NCBI GenBank assembly: GCA_028292485.1 | Contig: JAQGMG010000039.1 | Span: 62,001-126,000 of the forward strand | DNA length: 64,000 bases | Direction: 5' to 3' | Origin: Rhodocyclales bacterium | Lineage (GTDB): Bacteria > Pseudomonadota > Gammaproteobacteria > Burkholderiales > Rhodocyclaceae | In this document: positions 26,856 to 38,961 of the stretch, in pieces | Layout of the letters: every line of letters begins with the position of its first letter | Position numbering within the stretch: the first letter of the stretch is position 1 | The notes under the pieces: generated by a model | What the model saw: the letters and a program-made list of their open reading frames with translations, nothing else | Database searches by the model: none | Told to the model about the DNA's origin: nothing | Translations under genes and position numbers: made by a program

Positions 26856-27929
26856 ATGCCCACCCTCATGGTCATGGCCGGCGGCACCGGTGGTCACATC
26901 TATCCGGGCATTGCCGTGGCCGACGCGATGCGCAGTCGCGGCTGGCACATCGTCTGGCTGGGAAACCCGGATGGCATGGAGGCACGTCTCGTGCCGCAGC
27001 AGGGCTACGAAATGGCCTGGCTGAATTTTTCGGCGCTACGCGGCAAGGGCTTGATGCGCAAGCTGATGTTGCCAGTCAATCTCCTGCGCGGTTTTGCGCA
27101 GGCTTTGCGCGCGCTGCGCAAGACGCGACCCGATGTCGTGCTCGGCATGGGCGGATATGTCACTTTTCCGGGCGGCATGATGGCGGCCCTGATGGCGCGG
27201 CCGCTGGTGGTGCACGAACAGAATTCGGTGGCGGGGCTCTCCAACAGGGTGCTGGCCAGCGTGGCCAATCGTGTGCTCAGCGGGTTCCCGGATGTCATGA
27301 AGTCCGCGAAATGGATCGGCAACCCGGTACGCGCCGATATCGAAGCCATAGCACCACCGGAGCAACGCTTTGCCGAACGTAGCGGACCGTTGCGCATACT
27401 GGTGGTGGGTGGCTCGCTCGGTGCGCAGGCACTCAACGAAGTCGTGCCAGCGGCGCTGGCGCTATTGCCGCCGGAGCAGCGTCCCATCGTCGTACACCAG
27501 TCGGGCGCCAAACAACTCGATGCGCTGCGCGAAGCCTACGCGCAGGCGGGTGTCGAGGGAGAATTGCTGGCTTTCATCGACGACATGGCGGCGCGCTACG
27601 CCGAGGCCGATCTGGTGATCTGTCGCGCGGGAGCTTTGACGGTTACCGAACTTGCCGCCGCGGGTGTGGCCAGCCTCCTCGTGCCTTTCCCCCACGCCGT
27701 GGATGATCACCAGACGGGCAACGCACGTTTCCTGTCCGAGCGTGGTGCTGCCGAGCTCGTGCCGCAGACAAGCCTGAGCGCCGCGTTGCTGGCCGAAAAA
27801 CTCGGCGCGCTGGACCGTACGCGCCTGTTGTCGATGGCCCAGGCTGCCCGAAAATGCGGCCGTCGCAAGGTGGCGGTGGCCGTGGCCGATGTGTGCGAAG
27901 CGGCGGCAAAGGCAGCATCCAAGCCATGA
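26856..27929 (+). CDS. murG: lipid II synthase MurG
   Basis: 357 residues, GT28 glycosyltransferase that adds GlcNAc to lipid I on the inner membrane. Motifs: [17 protein letters not shown] at the N-terminus, [39 protein letters not shown] and [34 protein letters not shown] 26856 begins directly before the first beta strand; the longer frame runs through the REP element. Its stop overlaps a small ORF (ATGA). Confidence 0.96.
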   Translation: MPTLMVMAGGTGGHIYPGIAVADAMRSRGWHIVWLGNPDGMEARLVPQQGYEMAWLNFSALRGKGLMRKLMLPVNLLRGFAQALRALRKTRPDVVLGMGGYVTFPGGMMAALMARPLVVHEQNSVAGLSNRVLASVANRVLSGFPDVMKSAKWIGNPVRADIEAIAPPEQRFAERSGPLRILVVGGSLGAQALNEVVPAALALLPPEQRPIVVHQSGAKQLDALREAYAQAGVEGELLAFIDDMAARYAEADLVICRAGALTVTELAAAGVASLLVPFPHAVDDHQTGNARFLSERGAAELVPQTSLSAALLAEKLGALDRTRLLSMAQAARKCGRRKVAVAVADVCEAAAKAASKP

Positions 27930-28156
27930 AACCGCCATCGTGCCTCGCCAAACCGCATGCCACCGTGGCCGCAGGCCGGCCATGCACGCTGCAAGCGTTG
28001 GAGAGCTTTGTTGAGAACAAGTCAAGAGGTGTGTCAGGCGCGTATTTCTGCAAGACTGCGCGGTTAAGCCCGGCGCGGCTAAATCCGGTTCTCCGTGCGC
28101 TATCAGACAAAGCCATGAATCAAGGTGTGAGCAAAGGTGTGAACGGGCAGGCATGA
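27926..28156 (+). CDS. uncharacterised 76-residue ORF coupled to murG and murC
   Basis: The ATG at 27926 overlaps the murG stop and its TGA overlaps the murC ATG, both as ATGA, the junction type used throughout this cluster. The product is basic, has three cysteines (in PSCLAKP, RPCTLQA and YFCKTAR), no membrane helix and no domain I recognise. The tail contains two copies of a QGVS/KGVN-type unit from an AAGGTGTGA duplication just before murC. murG and murC are usually adjacent. It may be a real small protein or only a translated spacer that hands ribosomes to murC. Confidence 0.45.
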   Translation: MKPPSCLAKPHATVAAGRPCTLQALESFVENKSRGVSGAYFCKTARLSPARLNPVLRALSDKAMNQGVSKGVNGQA

Positions 28157-29577
28157 AACACAAGGTCAAGAACATTCACTTCGTCGGCGTCGGTGGCTCA
28201 GGCATGAGCGGCATTGCCGAGGTGCTGTGCAATCTCGGGTTCTCCGTCAGCGGCTCCGATCTGGCAGAGAGCGCCGCGACGCGTCATCTGCAGGCGCAAG
28301 GCATCAAGGTGACGATCGGCCACTCAGCGGAGAATCTGCAGCAGGCTGACGCCATCGTCACTTCCACGGCAGTGCGCAGCGATAACCCGGAAGTGCTGGC
28401 CGCGCGCGCGCGTCAGATCCCGGTCGTGCCGCGCGCGCAGATGCTCGCCGAGTTGATGCGTCTCAAGCAGGGCGTGGCGATTGCAGGGACGCATGGCAAG
28501 ACGACCACGACCAGTCTCGTCGCCAGCATCCTCGCCGAAGGTGGCCTCGATCCCACTTTCGTGATCGGTGGCCGGCTCAATTCCGCAGGGGCCAATGCCA
28601 AGCTTGGCAGTGGCGACTTCATTGTGGCCGAGGCAGACGAATCCGATGCCTCGTTCCTGTTGCTGACGCCGGTCGTATCGGTAGTCACCAATATCGACGC
28701 CGATCACATGGAAACCTACGGCCATGACTTCGCGCGCTTGCGCCAGGCCTTTGTCGAGTTTCTGCAGCGTCTGCCTTTCTATGGCGTGGCGGTACTGTGT
28801 GTCGATGACCCGCACGTGCGCGAAATCATTCCCTTCGTGTCAAAGCAGATCGTGCGGTATGGCACCGATGCGTCGGCGCAGGTACGTGCCGAGAATGTGC
28901 GTGCTGTCGGCGCCTGCATGCACTTCGATTGCGTGCGCAGCAACGGCTCCGAAACTGAAAATTCTGACGTAAATTCGCGCATGTCAATCGTGCTCAATCT
29001 ACCCGGAATGCATAACGTGCTCAATTCGCTGGCGGCAATCGCCGTGGCGACGGAGCTGGGCGTCGAAGATGCCGCCATCCAGAAAGCGCTGGCCGAGTTC
29101 CACGGCGTCGGGCGCCGCTTCCAGCGCTATGGCGAAGTGCCACTGGCCGCTGGCGGCAGCTTCACGCTGGTCGATGATTACGGCCATCACCCTGTCGAGA
29201 TGGCCGCCACGCTTGCCGCTGCACGCGGTGCTTTTCCCGGCCGCCGGTTGGTACTGGCCTTCCAGCCGCATCGCTACACGCGCACGCGCGATTGCTTCGA
29301 GGATTTCGTGCGCGTGCTTGGCAGCGTCGACGCATTGCTGCTGGCCGAAGTCTATGCCGCGGGTGAGGCGCCACTGGTGGCCGCCGATGCGCGCAGTCTG
29401 GCGCGTGCGTTGCGCGTGGCCGGCAAGACCGAACCCTTGTTCGTCGAAGACATCGCCGCCATGCCAGCAAGCATTCTTGAAACGGCCCGTGACGGCGACG
29501 TGGTGCTGACGATGGGTGCTGGCTCCATCGGTGCTGTGCCTGGAAAGCTTGTAATCGAACGAATAACCGCGGATTGA
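28153..29577 (+). CDS. murC: UDP-N-acetylmuramate--L-alanine ligase
   Basis: 474 residues. First Mur ligase, adding L-Ala to UDP-MurNAc. N-terminal [20 protein letters not shown] loop [38 protein letters not shown] and [10 protein letters not shown] are all present. ATG overlaps the preceding small ORF. Confidence 0.96.
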   Translation: MKHKVKNIHFVGVGGSGMSGIAEVLCNLGFSVSGSDLAESAATRHLQAQGIKVTIGHSAENLQQADAIVTSTAVRSDNPEVLAARARQIPVVPRAQMLAELMRLKQGVAIAGTHGKTTTTSLVASILAEGGLDPTFVIGGRLNSAGANAKLGSGDFIVAEADESDASFLLLTPVVSVVTNIDADHMETYGHDFARLRQAFVEFLQRLPFYGVAVLCVDDPHVREIIPFVSKQIVRYGTDASAQVRAENVRAVGACMHFDCVRSNGSETENSDVNSRMSIVLNLPGMHNVLNSLAAIAVATELGVEDAAIQKALAEFHGVGRRFQRYGEVPLAAGGSFTLVDDYGHHPVEMAATLAAARGAFPGRRLVLAFQPHRYTRTRDCFEDFVRVLGSVDALLLAEVYAAGEAPLVAADARSLARALRVAGKTEPLFVEDIAAMPASILETARDGDVVLTMGAGSIGAVPGKLVIERITAD

Positions 29578-29588
29578 TAGGAACAGTA

Positions 29589-30524
29589 GTGGCAGAAGTG
29601 GTGATAAAAGCAAACACACAATTCGGCAAAGTTGCAGTGCTCATGGGTGGCAAGTCCGCCGAGCGCGAGATTTCTTTGCTCTCCGGCAATGCCGTGCTGG
29701 CTGCGCTGCAGAGCGTGGGTGTCGATGCGCACGCGTTCGATCCGGCCGATCATCCGATCTGGGAACTCAAGACGCAGGGCTTTACGCGCGCTTTCATCGC
29801 ACTGCATGGCCGCTTCGGCGAAGACGGTACCTTGCAGGGTGCGCTGGAAGCGCTCGGTGTGCCCTATACCGGCAGCGGCGTCATGGCATCAGCGCTGAGC
29901 ATGGACAAGTGGCGTACCAAACTGGTGTGGCTCGCTGCTGGCGTGCCGACACCGCGTTACTGCATGCTTGCGCCTGGCGTCGATTTCTCATCTGTCATGG
30001 ACGAGCTGGGTTTGCCGCTGATCATCAAGCCGGCACGCGAAGGCTCTTCGATAGGTGTCAGCAAGGTCAGCACAGCGGCAGAGTTCGGCCCGGCATTCGA
30101 TGCCGCCTACAAGCTCGACCCGCTCGTCATTGCAGAAGAATTCGTGACCGGCTCGGAAATGACGGCGGCCGTGCTAGGCGATACGGCGCTGCCGCTGGTG
30201 CGTATCGAGCCGACGCAAGGCGACTACGATTATCAGAACAAATATTTCACCGACTCGGTGAAGTATCACTGCCCCGCCGGTATCGATCCTGCACTCGAGC
30301 AGGCAATTCAGAACGACGCGCTACGTGCCTTCGACGTGCTCGGTTGCAAGGGCTGGGCACGCGCTGACGTGATCGTGCGTGCTGATGGCAGTTACGCCTT
30401 CCTCGAAATGAACACGGCACCCGGCATGACGGGCCATTCGCTGGTGCCGATGGCGGCACGGGCGACGGGCATGAGTTTCGAGGAACTGTGCGTGAACATC
30501 CTCGCGGGAGCGTCTCTTGGCTAA
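29589..30524 (+). CDS. ddlB: D-alanine--D-alanine ligase
   Basis: 311 residues, ATP-grasp ligase making D-Ala-D-Ala for MurF. Visible: VLMGGKSAEREISLLSG, LHGRFGEDGTLQG, the flexible EGSSIGVSK loop and FLEMNTAPGMTGHSL. GTG 29589 is preferred because AGGA ends six bases upstream; a TTG at 29574 overlapping the murC stop (TTGA) is the alternative. It overlaps ftsQ by 8 bases. Confidence 0.95.
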   Translation: MAEVVIKANTQFGKVAVLMGGKSAEREISLLSGNAVLAALQSVGVDAHAFDPADHPIWELKTQGFTRAFIALHGRFGEDGTLQGALEALGVPYTGSGVMASALSMDKWRTKLVWLAAGVPTPRYCMLAPGVDFSSVMDELGLPLIIKPAREGSSIGVSKVSTAAEFGPAFDAAYKLDPLVIAEEFVTGSEMTAAVLGDTALPLVRIEPTQGDYDYQNKYFTDSVKYHCPAGIDPALEQAIQNDALRAFDVLGCKGWARADVIVRADGSYAFLEMNTAPGMTGHSLVPMAARATGMSFEELCVNILAGASLG

Positions 30525-31425
30525 AGGCGTTCCTGCCTTTCAAAGCGCCTCGCCGGCCGGCGACAAATCGGCCGCGCGCGGCGGCGTCAAGAACGCAGCG
30601 CAGAAAGGGCAGGGCGGGTTCTGGCATAGCGCCGAGTGGATGAACCTTGTTTCAGACATTCTGCTGCTCGTTGCTTCCGTGGCGATCGGTTATGCCGTTG
30701 TCAAAGGCGTCCTGCATATGCCGCTGTTCGAGCTGCGCGAGGTCGTGGTGACGACGCCGCTGGGGCAGGTTACCGGCGCACAACTGGAGTACGCGGCGGT
30801 GTCGTCGATGCGTGGCAATTTCTTCACCGTCGATCTGGAAAAGGCGCGCGAGTCGTTCGAGAAGTTGCCCTGGGTCCGCCGCGCCCAATTGCGCCGTCGC
30901 TGGCCGGCAACGGTCGAAGTGAGTCTCGAAGAGCAGGCGGCCGTGGCTTACTGGAAAATGGTCGAGACGGGCGATATGCGTCTGGTGAACACACACGGTG
31001 AAGTCTTCGATGCCGCCAGCAATGCGCCCATGCCGGTATTCAGCGGGCCCAGCGAGCGAGCTGGCGAAATGCTGACGGCGCAGCACCGCTGGGACGAGGC
31101 GCTGCAGCCGATCGGGCGCCACATCGTGGCGCTGAACCTGTCGCCGCGAAGCGCATGGCAACTGCATCTGGACGATGGTCTCGTGCTCGAGATGGGCAGG
31201 GATCAGGCCAAGGCGCCGGTAGATGAGCGGCTGAGAAAATTCGTCATCGCATACCCGGCGGCATATCAGAAATTGCAGCATCGCTGGGCCGTGGCCGATC
31301 TGCGTTACCCTGCGGGCTTCGCCGTCAAGATGACGAATGAAAAGACGACTGAATCAGTGCAAGACAAAACACATAACGCCGGAAAGACGGCGGAGGCAAC
31401 ACCAATGAGCAAGGGCAAACAATGA
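30517..31425 (+). CDS. ftsQ: cell division protein FtsQ
   Basis: 302 residues: a cytoplasmic basic N-terminus of about 45 residues, one membrane helix (LVSDILLLVASVAIGYAVV), a POTRA domain (FELREVVVTTPLGQVTGAQLEYA ... NFFTVDLEKARESFEKLPWV) and the beta domain. It recruits FtsL/FtsB. The start is a TTG with GGGAG seven bases upstream. An extended hydrophilic C-terminal tail (about 30 residues, Lys/Thr-rich) goes beyond the usual end. Stop overlaps ftsA (ATGA). Confidence 0.93.
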   Translation: MAKGVPAFQSASPAGDKSAARGGVKNAAQKGQGGFWHSAEWMNLVSDILLLVASVAIGYAVVKGVLHMPLFELREVVVTTPLGQVTGAQLEYAAVSSMRGNFFTVDLEKARESFEKLPWVRRAQLRRRWPATVEVSLEEQAAVAYWKMVETGDMRLVNTHGEVFDAASNAPMPVFSGPSERAGEMLTAQHRWDEALQPIGRHIVALNLSPRSAWQLHLDDGLVLEMGRDQAKAPVDERLRKFVIAYPAAYQKLQHRWAVADLRYPAGFAVKMTNEKTTESVQDKTHNAGKTAEATPMSKGKQ

Positions 31426-32651
31426 GCAGGGATAGCAAGAACCTCATCGTCGGGCTGGATATCGGTACGTCCAAGATATGCGCCATGGTGGCGGAGCTGC
31501 GACCTGACGGCCGCGTCGAAGTCATCGGGGTGGGCACACAGCCGTCCAACGGCCTCAAAAAGGGCGTGGTGGTGAATATCGAAGCCACCGTCGATGCCAT
31601 TTCGCGTGTGGTGCAGGAGGTCGAATTGATGGCCGACTGCAAAATACACGACGTCTACACCGGCATCGCCGGCAGCCACGTCCGCAGCTTCAACTCCAAC
31701 GGTATGGTGGCGATCAAGGACAAGGAAGTGTCGCCCCTCGATGTCGAGCGCGTCATCGACGTGGCACGTGCCATGCCCATCCCGGCCGATCAGCAGATTC
31801 TGCACATCCTCACCCAGGAATTCATCATCGACGGCCAGGATGGCGTGCGCGAGCCGATCGGCATGAGCGGCGTAAAGCTCGAAGTGAAGGTGCACATCAT
31901 TACTGGCGCCGTGTCGGCTGCACAGAATCTGATCAAGTGCGTGCGGCGTTGCGGGCTCGAAGTGTCCGACCTGGTGCTGCAACCGCTGGCGTCGAGTTTC
32001 TCGACGCTGTCAGAGGACGAAAAAGAACTCGGCGTGTGCCTCGTCGACATCGGCGGCGGCACGACTGATCTTGCAATATTTACGCAGGGTGCGATCCGCC
32101 ACACGGCAGTCATTCCAATCGCTGGCGATCAGGTCACCAACGACATCGCCATGGCGCTGCGCACACCCACCGCCGAGGCCGAGGAAATCAAGCTGAGCCA
32201 GGGTATCGCCATGCATGGACTGGTCGATCCGATGGATACGATTGAAGTGCCAAGCGTCGGAGACCGGCCACCACGGCGCCTGTCGCGCTCATCGCTGGCC
32301 GATGTGATCGAGCCGCGTGTGACCGAATTGTTTGAACTTGTGCAGGGCGAGCTGCGTCGCAGTGGTTACGAAGAGCTGTTGTCATCGGGCCTGGTGCTGA
32401 CAGGCGGCTCGGCAACGCTGGCAGGGATTTCCGAACTCGGCGAAGAAGTGTTCCATCTGCCTGTGCGCATCGGTGCGCCGCAGTACCAGGGCAGTCTCGC
32501 CGATGTCATTTGTCATCCGCAATACGCCAACGTGATGGGTCTGGTGCTCGAAGGTGCGGCGCAGCGCCGGCGCGGCATGCAGGCACGCGATGGCCAGAAT
32601 TTCAAGCAGGTTTTCCAGCGCATGAAATCATGGTTCGAGAAAAATCTTTGA
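31422..32651 (+). CDS. ftsA: cell division protein FtsA
   Basis: 409 residues, actin-like ATPase tethering FtsZ to the membrane. LIVGLDIGTSKICAMV at the N-terminus, VDIGGGTTDLAIF and LVLTGGSATLAGISELGEEVF are the nucleotide motifs; the C-terminal amphipathic membrane helix FQRMKSWFEKNL is intact. ATG overlaps ftsQ. A 201-base gap before ftsZ likely contains an ftsZ promoter, but I see no convincing -35/-10 pair. Confidence 0.96.
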   Translation: MSRDSKNLIVGLDIGTSKICAMVAELRPDGRVEVIGVGTQPSNGLKKGVVVNIEATVDAISRVVQEVELMADCKIHDVYTGIAGSHVRSFNSNGMVAIKDKEVSPLDVERVIDVARAMPIPADQQILHILTQEFIIDGQDGVREPIGMSGVKLEVKVHIITGAVSAAQNLIKCVRRCGLEVSDLVLQPLASSFSTLSEDEKELGVCLVDIGGGTTDLAIFTQGAIRHTAVIPIAGDQVTNDIAMALRTPTAEAEEIKLSQGIAMHGLVDPMDTIEVPSVGDRPPRRLSRSSLADVIEPRVTELFELVQGELRRSGYEELLSSGLVLTGGSATLAGISELGEEVFHLPVRIGAPQYQGSLADVICHPQYANVMGLVLEGAAQRRRGMQARDGQNFKQVFQRMKSWFEKNL

Positions 32652-32852
32652 AATGTCATGTACTTGCAGGAGCAGTGGGTGCACCGGCTGGCTGATCACG
32701 GATTTGTGTAAACAAAGTGTGTAAAGAAAGCTTGTGCCTTATTGGGCTATTTAGTAGTAAACTTCGCGCCTGATACCATATCTAGGTGTTACGGATCATC
32801 CGGTCCGCCAGCGCCAAAGACTATCGAGCGCATCAACAGAAGGAGTGCACGC

Positions 32853-33989
32853 ATGATCGAGATCGTTGAGAAAGAAACCAGCGGTACCGTCATCAAGGTC
32901 GTCGGGGTCGGTGGCGCAGGTGGCAATGCGGTCGATCACATGATCCGCGAAGGTGTTCAGGGCGTTGAGTTCGTTTGCGCCAACACTGACGCGCAAGCAC
33001 TCAAGCGCTCGCTTGCAGCGACCAAGATTCAGCTCGGTGGCACAGGCCTCGGCGCAGGCGCCAAGCCTGAAGCCGGCCGCGCCGCAGCACTCGAAAATCG
33101 CGAGCGCATCGTCGAAGCGCTGGCCGGCTCGCACATGGTGTTCATCACTGCCGGCATGGGCGGCGGCACAGGCACCGGTGCTGCACCGGTTGTTGCCGAA
33201 GTGGCACGTGAGCTCGGCATCCTGACGGTCGCCGTCGTGACCAAGCCCTTCGATTTCGAAAATCGTATTCGTGTTGCAGACAGTGGTGTTGAAGAACTTT
33301 CGCGCCATGTCGATTCGCTGATCGTGGTGCTCAACGACAAGCTCATGGAAGTTTATGGCGAAGAAGCCAGCTTCGTGGATTGCTTCCGCAATGCCGACGA
33401 AGTCTTGCGCAAAGCCGTCGGTGGTATCGCTGAAATCATCAACGTTCCCGGCCTCGTGAATGTCGACTTCCAGGATGTACGCACACTGATGGCCGAGATG
33501 GGTCGCGCCATGATGGGTTCTGCCGAAGCAGCCGGTCTCGACCGTGCGCGCATCGCTGCGGAACAGGCCGCCAACAGCCCATTGCTCGAAGGCGTGGAGC
33601 TCGAAGGCGCACGCGGCGTGCTGATCAACATCACCGCCAGCCGCTCGCTGAAGATGGCCGAAGTGCGTGAAGCAGTGCAGACCGTGCGCGCTTTTGCAAT
33701 GGAAGACGCAAGCGTCTTTTACGGCACCGTGTTCGAGGAAAGCATGGAAGACCGCATCCGCGTCACCGTGCTGGCAACCGGTTTGGGCACGCGCCGTGCC
33801 GCAGCCCGCCAGCCTGTCATGCAAGTCATCAAGACAGGTACCGACAATATCGGCATGGAAGTCAATTACGGCGACCTGGATCTGCCTGCCGTGATTCGTC
33901 GCCCTGAGCGCCGTACCGTGGAAGCGATGAGTGCCAATGGTTTCGGTACCTATGACATCCCCGCTTTCCTGAGAAAACAAGCCGACTAA
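32853..33989 (+). CDS. ftsZ: cell division GTPase FtsZ
   Basis: 378 residues. Tubulin-like GTPase that forms the Z ring. GVGGAGGNAV near the N-terminus, the tubulin signature GGGTGTGAAPVV, and the C-terminal peptide DIPAFLRKQAD, the conserved tail that binds FtsA/ZipA. ATG 32853 follows AAGGAG. The linker between GTPase core and tail is short. A 13-nt tandem repeat overlaps the stop and a strong terminator follows. Confidence 0.97.
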   Translation: MIEIVEKETSGTVIKVVGVGGAGGNAVDHMIREGVQGVEFVCANTDAQALKRSLAATKIQLGGTGLGAGAKPEAGRAAALENRERIVEALAGSHMVFITAGMGGGTGTGAAPVVAEVARELGILTVAVVTKPFDFENRIRVADSGVEELSRHVDSLIVVLNDKLMEVYGEEASFVDCFRNADEVLRKAVGGIAEIINVPGLVNVDFQDVRTLMAEMGRAMMGSAEAAGLDRARIAAEQAANSPLLEGVELEGARGVLINITASRSLKMAEVREAVQTVRAFAMEDASVFYGTVFEESMEDRIRVTVLATGLGTRRAAARQPVMQVIKTGTDNIGMEVNYGDLDLPAVIRRPERRTVEAMSANGFGTYDIPAFLRKQAD

Positions 33990-34017
33990 GCAGGCTGACT
34001 GAGCAAGCCGACTGAAA
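33979..34017 (+). repeat. three 13-nt repeats spanning the ftsZ stop
   Basis: AAGCCGACTAAGC, AGGCTGACTGAGC and AAGCCGACTGAAA lie end to end, starting in the last codons of ftsZ. A second in-frame stop (TGA at 33996) follows the TAA. Confidence 0.7.
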
Positions 34018-34046
34018 TTCGCTCGGCATGTATTGAACGGCAGGCT

Positions 34047-34085
34047 GAAGGCCGCAAGGGTCAATCCTTGCGGCCTTCTGTTTTA
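34047..34085 (+). terminator. intrinsic terminator after ftsZ
   Basis: A perfect 13-bp stem GAAGGCCGCAAGG/CCTTGCGGCCTTC with a 6-nt loop, followed by TGTTTTAT. It ends the dcw transcript, so lpxC needs its own promoter; TATACT at 34186-34191 is a possible -10. Confidence 0.93.
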
Positions 34086-34229
34086 TGCGGAGCGCGTTTG
34101 TGCCAGGAGTCGGTTGCTGGCTTTGGCTGTCAGCGTGGCAACATACTGTTACGTTGAACCAGGAGGCTCCTGCGGAGTCGGAGTGTATACTTGTTGCAAC
34201 ACACAAAAGAGCTCGCCAAAAATCCGCCA

Positions 34230-35147
34230 ATGATTCGTCAGAGAACCCTCAAATCCATCGTCAAGGCCACTGGTGTCGGGCTGCATAGCGGCACCCGCGT
34301 CGAGATGAGCCTGCGCCCGGCGGCGCCCGACACGGGCATCGTATTCCGTCGCGTGGACATGGATCCACCTGTGGATTTAGTGACCGATCCCTATTCGGTC
34401 GTCGACACGCGCCTGTGTTCCGGTTTGCAACGCGGTGAAGCAAAGATCGGCACCATCGAGCATCTGATGTCGGCCCTGGCTGGATTGGGTATCGACAATT
34501 GCTATGTGGACGTGGATGCAGCCGAGATTCCGATTCTCGATGGCAGCGCCGCGCCTTTCGTATTCCTGCTGCAGTCAGCCGGCATCGAAGTGCAGAACGC
34601 GCCAAAACGTTTTCTGCGCGTGAAGAAAACAGTTGAAGTGCGTGAAGGCGACAAGTGGGTGAAACTGTCACCACATGACGGCTTCAAGCTCTCTTTCTCG
34701 ATCCACTTCAATCACCCTGCCATCGACAGCACACCGACCGAGGTGAGCGTCGATTTCGCACATGACGTCTATGCACGCGACGTGGCGCGGGCCCGCACAT
34801 TCGGTCAGATGCAAGACCTGGAGACGATGCTCAACGCCGGGCTGGCGATGGGTGGCAGCATGGAAAATGCCATTGTCGTGGATGAATATCGCGTACTGAA
34901 TACCGACGGTCTTCGCTATGCCGATGAGTTCGTCAAACACAAGGTACTCGACGCCATTGGTGATCTTTACGTCGCAGGCAAGCCCTTGCTTGCTGCATAC
35001 AGTGCGCATAAATCCGGCCATGCGCTCAACAACCAGCTGCTGCGTGCGCTGCTGGAAGATGAAAGTGCCTGGGAAATCGTGAGCTTCGAAAACGACGCGA
35101 CCATTCCGGAAAATCTGCGCGGCCAGATGGCGCTGCAATTCGGCTGA
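34230..35147 (+). CDS. lpxC: UDP-3-O-acyl-N-acetylglucosamine deacetylase
   Basis: 305 residues, zinc deacetylase and committed step of lipid A synthesis. [21 protein letters not shown] at the N-terminus, zinc His in [17 protein letters not shown], second zinc site [14 protein letters not shown], and catalytic His in [12 protein letters not shown]. Placed after ftsZ as in most proteobacteria. Confidence 0.97.
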   Translation: MIRQRTLKSIVKATGVGLHSGTRVEMSLRPAAPDTGIVFRRVDMDPPVDLVTDPYSVVDTRLCSGLQRGEAKIGTIEHLMSALAGLGIDNCYVDVDAAEIPILDGSAAPFVFLLQSAGIEVQNAPKRFLRVKKTVEVREGDKWVKLSPHDGFKLSFSIHFNHPAIDSTPTEVSVDFAHDVYARDVARARTFGQMQDLETMLNAGLAMGGSMENAIVVDEYRVLNTDGLRYADEFVKHKVLDAIGDLYVAGKPLLAAYSAHKSGHALNNQLLRALLEDESAWEIVSFENDATIPENLRGQMALQFG

Positions 35148-35157
35148 TTACACAGCA

Positions 35158-35346
35158 ATGTTCATCCTGCGCGCCGTAGGCCTGCTTCTGATTGTCGCCA
35201 TTGCCTTGTGCGTGGGGGCCAGTCTGGTGACAGGTGAGCGCCACTATCTGAAGTGGGCCAGGATATTGCTGCGCGTCGGCGTCGCGGTCGCCGTGGTGTT
35301 CATGGCGCTCCTGCTGCTGGAGCGGGTGATTTCGCCGATCGTTTAG
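35158..35346 (+). CDS. small two-helix membrane protein
   Basis: 62 residues, almost all in two hydrophobic helices (about residues 4-24 and 38-57) joined by a basic loop (GERHYLKWARILLR). It begins ten bases after lpxC, so it is probably co-transcribed. No function is recognised; short proteins of this type follow lpxC in other betaproteobacteria as far as I recall. Confidence 0.65.
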   Translation: MFILRAVGLLLIVAIALCVGASLVTGERHYLKWARILLRVGVAVAVVFMALLLLERVISPIV

Positions 35347-35371
35347 CGTAACGCTGCACAGGTATACAACT

Positions 35372-35453
35372 CGTCATTCCCGCGAAAACGGGAATCCACT
35401 TCTACGTGATATCTCTGCCACCAAGTGGATTCCCGCTTTCGCGGGAATGACCG
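35372..35453. repeat. REP-like element with two hairpins
   Basis: Opens CGTCATTCCCGCGAAAACGG and closes with a GATTCCCGCTTTCGCGGGAA hairpin and TGACCG; the inner parts AATCCACTT and AAGTGGATT are also complementary. It abuts the stop codon of the DUF721 gene. Same family as the outer element at 26672. Confidence 0.85.
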
Positions 35454-35924
35454 TTAGCGTGACTGCTCGCGCATGCGCTTCAAGGCCTGACCCAGCGGTG
35501 TATCTGCGCCGAGCTTTTCCTCAAGCTCCTTCAGGGCATGCTTGCCCGATTCGCCGATGCGCCGCTCTTCGCTTGCATACAAGGCGTGACGCTCGCTGTT
35601 ATGCACGGCGCGCACCTTGACGCGAATCTCCTGTACTGGCTCATTCTGGCTGAGAAGGTCGCTGCGCAGGCTTTCCAGGCTCATCTTGAGGCGTGAGGCC
35701 AATGCGGGCGTCGAAGCGTGCAGGGTGAGGGTGCCCATCTCGAAATTGGCAACGCTGACCGCACCCAGCATGTTCGGCGGCAGGCTCAGCTCCAGCCGAC
35801 GCTGCATGCGTACCAGCCTTGCAGCGTGATCCTGCAGGCGGGAAAGCGCGTCGGAGGCGCCCAGAAAGCGCTTGAGCGGGGTGGCACACATGGCAGAGGG
35901 CGGGAAAAAGGGTGTCTCTTGCAT
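35454..35924 (-). CDS. DUF721 (DciA-like) protein
   Basis: 156 residues with the DUF721 fold: LGAVSVANFEMGTLTLHASTPALASRLKMSLESLRSDLL, the RNA/DNA-binding-like KH-type core. DciA is the replicative-helicase operator in bacteria lacking DnaC/DnaI, which suits this organism. The start at 35924 (MQETPFF) is preferred; MCATPLKRF further in is an alternative. The very long upstream open frame runs antisense to the secA promoter and start and is rejected. Divergent from secA, as in other proteobacteria. Confidence 0.8.
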   Translation of the reverse strand: MQETPFFPPSAMCATPLKRFLGASDALSRLQDHAARLVRMQRRLELSLPPNMLGAVSVANFEMGTLTLHASTPALASRLKMSLESLRSDLLSQNEPVQEIRVKVRAVHNSERHALYASEERRIGESGKHALKELEEKLGADTPLGQALKRMREQSR

Positions 35925-36080
35925 TCGGGAAGTCTGCCCGCATCGTACAGGAGGCCGGGCGGTCAGTTGTATCCATCTGGCTGCGGATAGCCCGCAAAAT
36001 AGGCGACCTGTTCGACATGCTAGAATCGCGAACCTCGCCTTAGGCCAATCTCTTCCCAACCTCTTCTTTTCATCAAAAAA

Positions 36081-38804
<2,724 letters not shown>

Positions 38805-38830
38805 CTGCATGATTTCAGGCTGTTATATGC

Positions 38831-38853
38831 AAGGGCCGGCTTCCGGCCCTTTT
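38831..38853 (+). terminator. terminator after secA
   Basis: A 9-bp stem AAGGGCCGG/CCGGCCCTT with a 3-nt loop followed by TTCC. The T-run is short, so efficiency may be modest. Confidence 0.65.
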
Positions 38854-38961
38854 CCATATTGATCAAAAACGCGCAAAATTGCTGCAATGCAAAAAATATC
38901 TGCTGCATTGCGCTTTGCGCGGGTTTAACCTTGCCCGACCTGCATTGATCCGGAGCTCCGA

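Noticed and set aside
32796-34064. 422-codon reverse-strand open frame
   Set aside because: Antisense to ftsZ; no domain, no plausible ribosome site.
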